DNA from: Sanderia malayensis
Taxonomy: Eukaryota; Cnidaria; Scyphozoa; Semaeostomeae; Pelagiidae
Assembly: GCA_013076295.1 (NCBI GenBank)
Contig: RQOL01000729.1
Coordinates: 3,348,001 to 3,412,000 of the forward strand
Reading direction: 5' to 3'
Length of the DNA: 64,000 bases
The position numbers and the translations under genes are program-made. Under the pieces are notes generated by a model. It did no database searches and was not told the origin of the DNA. It was given only the letters and a program-made list of their open reading frames with translations. Positions 57,675 through 64,000 of this stretch are shown here, piece by piece (position 1 is the first letter of the stretch; each line of letters starts with the position of its first letter).

Positions 57675-57982
57675 TAGACAGGTGCATGGCCAGAATCTTT
57701 CAAATATTAAAAACGGATATATATGGCAATGTTTTTCCTACGTGAAATTTAATGCTCTTTCAGAATATGCTTGTCACCATTCGATTACGTGGTGGGTGTG
57801 GCAGGGCGTGGTCATATTACGTCACTCGCACTTTTCTAAGGCTAAATGCCTTTAAAGTGGCTAATATTAGCTAAATTGAAAGGCTTTTCAACTAATTTTG
57901 TCCTCTTTCTGAGATTACATGTCAAAATTGCATATTTTGGGGGTGGAGCAGGGCGTGGCTATATGACGTCATTCTTAGATAA
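57675..57982 (+). repeat. Element X left TIR, unit 3
   Basis: Same as 42395-42702, paired here with the right TIR at 63731. Confidence 0.8.
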
Positions 57983-58475
57983 AAAATTTATAAAAAATTA
58001 TCTTTAGAAGAATTAAAGTATATGTCTACCATCTGGATTTGAGTAAATTCAAAGGATTAATACTTCATTACTCCTATGGCCGTACGTAGAAGACTTTGAG
58101 GTTTGCGAGGCTTGACATCAAAACGAGGATAGTTTCCATGTGCCTTCTTTACAGTTCTGTACAAGTCTGATTGCGTTCTTTTGATCAATGGAGTGCAGCG
58201 CAAATGGTGAGAAATTTTTAACTTTTCTTATCATTAACTTTTAAAATACGGCAAAGTAATAACATTCTCAAATAATCTCTTTACAAACAAGCTTCTTACA
58301 TTATATTTTCATAACTTTTGTTACTTTATTCAGAAATTGATGCCCTAGCCTAAATTTTGCTTAGCTTATGTGAGACAAGCATGCTGAGAAAAAAATTTGT
58401 TGAAATATGAATACACAGTTGACAGTTTGTTTTGATATGTAGGATGACTGAGAAAAATGATATGACAATATCTTA

Positions 58476-61400
58476 ATGGCTTCGCTTTCAGCAAGACCGT
58501 TTGCCTCACTTGAGAATAGGGCGGAATTTCAATCAAATACATGCTGCTTATGCCAAGAAATAATAAAAAAGTCTGAAAAAATACAGATTATAAAGGAAAA
58601 AGGGTGTGTATACAAAGGTTATTTTGTTCTACTCTGGAATCTCGATATAACGAACTCCAGATACGAACTTCCTGGTATAATGAACTAAATATCTGGTCCC
58701 TTGGATTCTGTCTTATGAAATAATTTTCTCGGTATAATGAACTCTCTGTGTAACGAACAGTTTTTGGGTTCCCTTCAGAGCTCTTTATAACGGTATTCCA
58801 CTGTTGGTAACTTAATTCATTTCCTTAAAATCTTCATGCTTACCACGAATATCTTGAAAATCATTCATTTCTTTCCAGGCTTGATGCAATCAAAGAAAAG
58901 GCATTACAATGGAAAGACGAGACAAACCCACGACAATATGCAGTCAAATTTCCTTTTGTATACGACGAATTGATGCGGTATCTTGACTCCGACGATTCAA
59001 CATTGTTAAAATGTCATACTCAGTGTCGCAAATACTTTGGGGATCAACAGAAACTAGATGCGAATCTCAAGGATTCTGTCCTGGCTGAGAACGAATCTAT
59101 GTCAAGATCTTCTGATGAGATGACGGAAACATCTGCTAGCACATCTGCAGCAAGTATCCCAACAACACGAAGTAAAGTCGTCCCGCTTCCATCACCAAGT
59201 GACCACGAGAGGAAATGCTTTGTTTGCAACAGAAAGAGGAAAAAATACCGAGGCCGTGAAGAAAGTTTGCTGAAGTTGCAAGAAGCAAGAGCTGAAGCAA
59301 CGTTGCTTGGTGTCATGGACGCAAACGAAAATTCAGATGACCCTGTATTGCACAGTGCTGCAAAAAGATTAAGGATACACCAAGCAGCGGGTGATCTCCT
59401 TGCGAGGGAACTTGAGTATCACAAAAGCTGTTATACGCTTTTCACAGTTCGTCCTACAAATTCTCAGTCGAATGTTCCATTAGATACCATAAATGGTCAA
59501 TGCGCAGAGAAAGAGTTTCTTGAAATAATCGAGAAGAAAGTCATTATTGGGAAATCCTGTTACTTTCTTACTGATTTATTGGAGGATATGCAAAGCTTAT
59601 ACGTTTATCATGGGGTTCCAGTCAATTGCCGCAAAACCTTCACAAGCCAAATTAAGGATTTAATATCAGATAAATTTAAAGATAAAGTAGGATTCAAGAG
59701 AGCTTCGGGAATTCATGGAGCTGGTAATATTCTTCATTCTACTGATGTGAATCCTCTTGATTACTCTTTAGCAACTATCCGCGGTGACGGTCTGAGAGAT
59801 GATGACATCACTAAAGCATTTGCGAAAATGATTCACCGTAAAATAGAACGCAAAAAGAGCTGTGATGATGACCAGTGCACTTCCCATGTTTCATTTGAGA
59901 ACTTGGTTGATGAATTAGACGAATATGAGCCAATGAAAGAAGTTTACAATGTAATTGCGATGTCCCTAAATCCTTCCTGTAAAAAAAATGATCATGGTTT
60001 TGCCGTCATTCCTCCTCTGCAAGCAAATAAAGTTTGGTCTATTTCAGGATATTGGCAACAGCTTTTAACTGGAAATCCATCACCATCTGCACTTGCATCA
60101 GGAATGGTTATCCATAGAGTCACTGGCAGTAAAGAGGTAATAAATCTGCTAAGCAAATCTGGCGTCACGCCCAGTTACACCACAATACTTGAAACAGGCA
60201 AAAAATGGGCCCAGGATACAACAAAAGAATTGAAAAGAAGGACAGCCCCACCATGCATGCAGCCACTAAAACCGACTCATATAACTCTGGATAACAATGA
60301 TGGAAGGCAGATGACCTTAACTGGCATTGGTACGACCCATGATACAACAGGGACAATCAATCAGCCGACGCTGCCTGGTGAAATAGAGTATCAGCCGTCT
60401 GAGCCCTCAGAAGTTCTATATGAAAGTATAAATGATGACGAATATGATCAAATTGACTATGGCGATTACAAAGTAGGAGTGAAAAAGAGTCCCCCCATTG
60501 TTAGGAGCTATCAGGAAAACAGAGATATGAGAGAGCTCGAGGGAAGACTAGACACAGATATTGCATGGGCTTTGGCCGCCTCTTCATCAGACAACCGGAA
60601 AGAAGTACAAGAAGGTGATATGTTTGACTCGGATAACATTGAAGATAGACAGCTTCCAGATGAGTTTGTTGGTTCGTGGACCGCATTCAATAAGAAAGTA
60701 ACATCAGTTGAGACCACGCAATCAAGAAATGAATACCTTCCCACTATTCCCCATCCTCCAGATGATAGCATATGCAAGTACTACCTTGGTTACATCCTTG
60801 ACTTAGCAGACAGTCTTCGTTTGGACCACATTTTCGTCCACTGTGACCAAGCTGTTTTCTGCAAAATGTCACAAATTATTTGGAAAGAGATGGATAAGTC
60901 GGATAAGTACAACAAAATAAAATGCCTAATGGGAGGTTTTCATATTCTTTTAGTGTGGCTCAAAGTTCTTAACAAGCAATTCGGAGCTCTAGGATTTCGT
61001 GATTGGTGGTGTCAAGCAAACGTCATTGCAGAAGGCTCAGTAGATCAAGCAGCTGAAGGTCGACACTACTCCCGATCTATGCGTCTTCACAAACAATCAC
61101 TTGAGGCTCTTTTAAGGTTGAAGACGACCACAGTTAATATTTCCCAGACACTACACAAAAACCTGGAAGCGCTGAGGTCAGATCCATCTGCAGAGTCATT
61201 AAAAAGAGTCACTTCTTGTCTTGAGTTTGACCATTTAAAAGCTGAAATGCTGCAGAATAGTGGAAGAATGGGTCAGCTAATTCGAAGTTACGTGGAAGAT
61301 ACCAGTGCCATGCTTTCTTTTGTGGCAAGCTTCAGGGAAAGAAATATGGAGCTGCATCTTCAAGCTTTGCAACAATTAATTCCGATGCTTTTTGCCTTCA

Positions 61401-63502
61401 ATCACCCTAACTATTCGCGATACTTAACACATAGTCACATTCTCTTGTCAAATTTGAAAACAGATGACCCAGATGCATACGAAGATCTTTCTCTTTATGG
61501 TCCTGGGGTGAGCCTCAGTGGAAGTGTCTTTTCAAGTATTCCGGGAGATTTGGTGACAGAAATCGGCCCAAACCGTGAGAGTAAAATACGTGGGGGACCA
61601 ATGAGAGGTGGCTACAGCACATCTCCGGAAACTGTTGATGAATTCTATAAAAACTCTGATAAACTGGCAAAGCTGAGGAGGCATGTGAAGGATCGGTTTC
61701 TTATCAAAACCTCAAGTGGTCACAATGAAACCTCCAGCGGAGCAAAAGCGCGGCACGAGAAACAAGTATCGAGCTTGATTGAAAAGTTGCAGACATATCA
61801 TACCCCATTTGAAGGACCAGCACGCAATATATCAACAGGGATCGAGTTAGACCCAGCAATAGTGCAAGGGCTAATTAGAGCAAGGTCAGTTGGCGAAGAG
61901 ATGCATCGCATTTTTTACACAGATCGTGTATTGTCAAATAAGGTAGACTTCTTTGCGCCAATAAAGAGGAGCACCATAAAGACAGGCCTTGAAAAGAACA
62001 AGAAAGCGGCCGCAAAAGCCTTATCTGTGCTGAAAGAAGATCGCCAGGCGCTTGGTATGATTGTAGCTAAGTGTCACAACAAACGAGAAGCATTTTCGCA
62101 TTGCCTAACGAAGTATCCCCTCGCAATATCAACACCTGATGGGAAATTGTATCAGCCAGGATCCAAAGCAAAGTTTAGAAATTTCCTAATTGAGCCAGCA
62201 GGAGCAGTAATAGAGTGTCCCCCTCGCGAGGCAACATGCATCTACGATGGGATGGCTATAATAAGAGCGTCAAGTCCTGCCGAAACATGGGGGCAATACA
62301 TGTCTGATCAGCTGAGAGCTTTTACTCCTCCGACAGCTTGGCACGCAAAAGAAATTTTGGTGGTATTTGACAACTACATCGACGATCAGGAATACTCCAC
62401 CAAAGAAACAGCACGTCTCGAAAGAGGTAGCAGTCCCAGAGTTCATCTTGGTTCAAATAATCAAAAAATGTTGGGGCGTAAGGAATTTCAGAGCTTTATG
62501 CACAACAAACAAAACAAAGACGAGTTGATAAAACGTTTTAATGACTTTGCCGAGCAACCAGAAACCAGACGTCTTCTCGAGATTCCTCTTACAATAAACC
62601 ACAGAAAAAGAACAGTAAAAATAACCACAAATGACATTGATATCAAAGTCGAATGCAATCACGAGGAGGCGGATACTCGGGTAGTAATGCACGCTTTTAA
62701 TTCTGAGGGTCCTGTTGTTCTTAAAGCCAAGGATACGGACGTTCTTATTCTGATGATATATGCATTCGCATTAAAGGGGCAAGAAACCATGTGGTGTATG
62801 CAAATTGACCATAATAAGTATGTTAATATTGGTAAAATTGTCCAGTTTCTCGGCGTATCAGTATGTTTACAGCTACCAGCCTTTCATTCTGTGACAGGCT
62901 GTGACACCACCAGCTACTTTTATCGTACTTCAAAAGCATCAATATTTGAAAAAGCACGAAAAAACAAGTCTCTACACCTCCTTGAGCCATTGGGCAGTGC
63001 AAAAAGTTTGGACGAAGAAGGGGCTGATAGTGTCATCAAATTCATTCACGAAACGATCTATAATGGAAAGCCAAACGACGACCTCGTTACAACAAGAATA
63101 AAGCAGTATGACAAGTTACGAGTAAAGACAACGCAGAGTATTATACCAGATCCGGAAAGCATAAGGCATCTTGTCAAAAGAGCAAATATGGCTGCATATT
63201 ATCTGAAAGCGTTTAGCTCTCCTGTTATCGACAAAGTCAACCCATGTGAAAGTGGCTGGCAAATAGATGAATCAAGATGCTTGATTCCTCTCTGGTATCG
63301 TGGGCCACAAATGCCCGCTGTTGTGAGGGCTGAACGGAGAGAAGTAGAGTATAGCCATCAAACCATTACAGATACGGAAGCTGCCGGTGGTGAAAATGAA
63401 TTTGTTGATGCACTTTATACAAGCTCAGAAGAGGATTTTTGGGAAGACTTGGACTCAGACTGCGATGGATATGACAGCAATGACCCAGAATATCTGCCAT
63501 AA
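58476..63502 (+). CDS. Element X gene: ~1583-aa putative transposase with zinc-binding N-terminus and PIN-like acidic motifs
   Basis: Exon 1 is 58476-58603, the intron 58604-58878 (GT..AG) and exon 2 58879-63502; the join is in frame. Domains, with residue numbers from the Met at 58970: an N-terminal C-C-L-C (exon 1) with C-H-T-Q-C-R-K-Y-F; a second C-F-V-C...H-K-S-C module (to ~155); a middle region with T-L-D-N-N-D-G and L-M-G-G-F-H-I-L-L; then V-V-F-D-N-Y near 1130, H1231-E-E-A-D1235, D1255-T-D1257 and T-G-C-D1312. The D / ExxD / DxD / GCD order recalls the metal site of PIN/FEN1-like nucleases. I know similar uncharacterised proteins in cnidarian, mollusc and fish genomes but no named family. 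The C-terminus is acidic. The frame is fully intact here, so it may be active. Confidence 0.8.
58632..58803 (+). mobile_element. MITE in X intron, unit 3
   Basis: Copy of 43352-43523, sitting inside the single intron of the X gene. Confidence 0.45.
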
Positions 63503-63730
63503 ATCTGAATATGCCACTCTTTCAGTCTTGATATTTTAGCCAAATTTTCTTAGGTACGATCTTTTTTTAATAATATTAAATACTAAATATACCGTTTTCA
63601 CACTTTCATCAGTTCTTTTGAAATGGATCTTGGAACAACCGTTGCACGGACATGATGTTTAATAAATATATTAATATATTGGACATTTAATATACTATTG
63701 CGAGTATCTAGTTCAATTTTCAAACATTAA
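63503..63730. terminator. Element X 3' untranslated region
   Basis: AT-rich, with a poly(A) signal AATAAA at 63661-63666, about 160 bp after the stop codon. Nothing else seen before the right TIR. Confidence 0.5.
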
Positions 63731-64000
63731 TCTTAGATATATGGGACTGACGTCATATAGCCACACCCTGTCCCAGCCCCAAAATATGCAATTTTGACAT
63801 GCAATCATAGAAAGAGGACACAATTTGTTGAAAGGCCTTTCAATTTGGCTAATATAAGCCACTTTAAAAGCATTTGGCCTTAGAAAAGTGCGAGTGACGT
63901 AATATGACCACGCCCTGCCACACCCACCACGTAATCGAATGGTGACAAGCATATTCTGAAAGAGCATTAAATTTCACGTAGGAAAAACATTGCCATATAT
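63731..64000 (-). repeat. Element X right TIR (cut by window end)
   Basis: Reverse complement matches 57713-57982 with about 90% identity by eye. Differences cluster in the inner half; the outer half is almost identical. Confidence 0.82.

Larger units (their letters stand above)
39109..62028 (+). repeat. Three-copy tandem array of a 7640 bp unit
   Basis: Units 39109-46748, 46749-54388 and 54389-62028 have exactly equal length and only a handful of substitutions. Each holds the integrase gene (first exon 5'-truncated), the 3' part of the alpha-kinase gene, and element X from its left TIR into the middle of its gene. The joint is ...TTATCTGT/ACTTTAAATATAATGG, fusing X coding sequence to the inverted tRNA module. 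Only unit 3 continues into the rest of X. Confidence 0.95.
57675..64000 (+). mobile_element. Element X, near-complete DNA transposon (right tip beyond the window)
   Basis: Left TIR 57675-57982 and right TIR 63731-64000 match as inverted repeats through every visible base, including GTGACGTAATATGACC-type boxes. The outermost ~38 bp of the right TIR is past the window edge. Between them is one spliced gene. The left end interrupts the alpha-kinase gene exactly after CCTTTCCTGT, so this is a real insertion. Superfamily not assigned. Confidence 0.82.

Overview
The window is AT-rich DNA from an intron-containing eukaryote, almost certainly an animal and probably an aquatic invertebrate. The evidence is a BEL/Pao retrotransposon end, a Polinton/adintovirus-type element, spliceosomal introns with GT..AG borders, a eukaryotic tRNA-Ser gene with pol III boxes, and alpha-kinase genes. 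The species cannot be named from the sequence. I found no ordinary single-copy host gene: essentially all of the window is nested, decayed or tandemly amplified mobile DNA.

Layout. 1-787: 3' end of a BEL/Pao element with its LTR. 788-4190: decayed alpha-kinase gene, a transposon terminal repeat, and a tRNA-Ser-bearing repeat module. 4191-5167 and 17354-18780: one satellite block split by a Polinton. 5168-17353: the Polinton, with ~840 bp terminal inverted repeats (TIRs), a spliced RING-like gene, a possible Bcl-2-like gene, two basic proteins, a Fic-domain protein, an unrecognised 373-aa protein, a packaging ATPase, a frameshifted integrase and a zinc-finger/DNA polymerase B gene with four in-frame stops. 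No capsid or protease gene is recognisable. 18780-25968: two antisense stubs of a transposon integrase, TIRs, tRNA modules and satellite. 25239-34717: four tandem copies of a ~2.37 kb unit (tRNA-Ser + TIR + integrase first exon). 33079-37614: the most complete copy of a transposon here called AK-INT, with an integrase-like gene on + and an alpha-kinase gene on -, convergent and enclosed by ~385 bp TIRs. 37229-39210: inverted copy of TIR plus tRNA module. 39109-62028: three tandem 7640 bp units, each holding AK-INT genes whose alpha-kinase is interrupted by a second transposon, here called element X. 57675-64000: the only element X copy with an uninterrupted ~1.58k-residue reading frame; its right TIR runs off the window.

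How the parts relate. In AK-INT both genes begin 48-75 bp inside the TIRs and point inward, and this holds at several separate loci, so the kinase looks like element cargo. Element X jumped into the alpha-kinase gene, and the composite was then amplified. The middle 7.64 kb unit is a hybrid of its two neighbours, as unequal crossing-over of a two-unit array predicts. The Polinton carries perfect heat-shock elements in front of two opposing transcription units and in its TIRs, next to a duplicated CCAAT/TATA promoter, which suggests a stress-responsive viral or mobile element.

The strongest candidates for something undescribed are the alpha-kinase-bearing transposon, element X with its PIN-nuclease-like acidic motifs, the heat-shock promoter architecture of the Polinton, and the amplification of a tRNA-Ser(CGA) gene as part of a transposon repeat.
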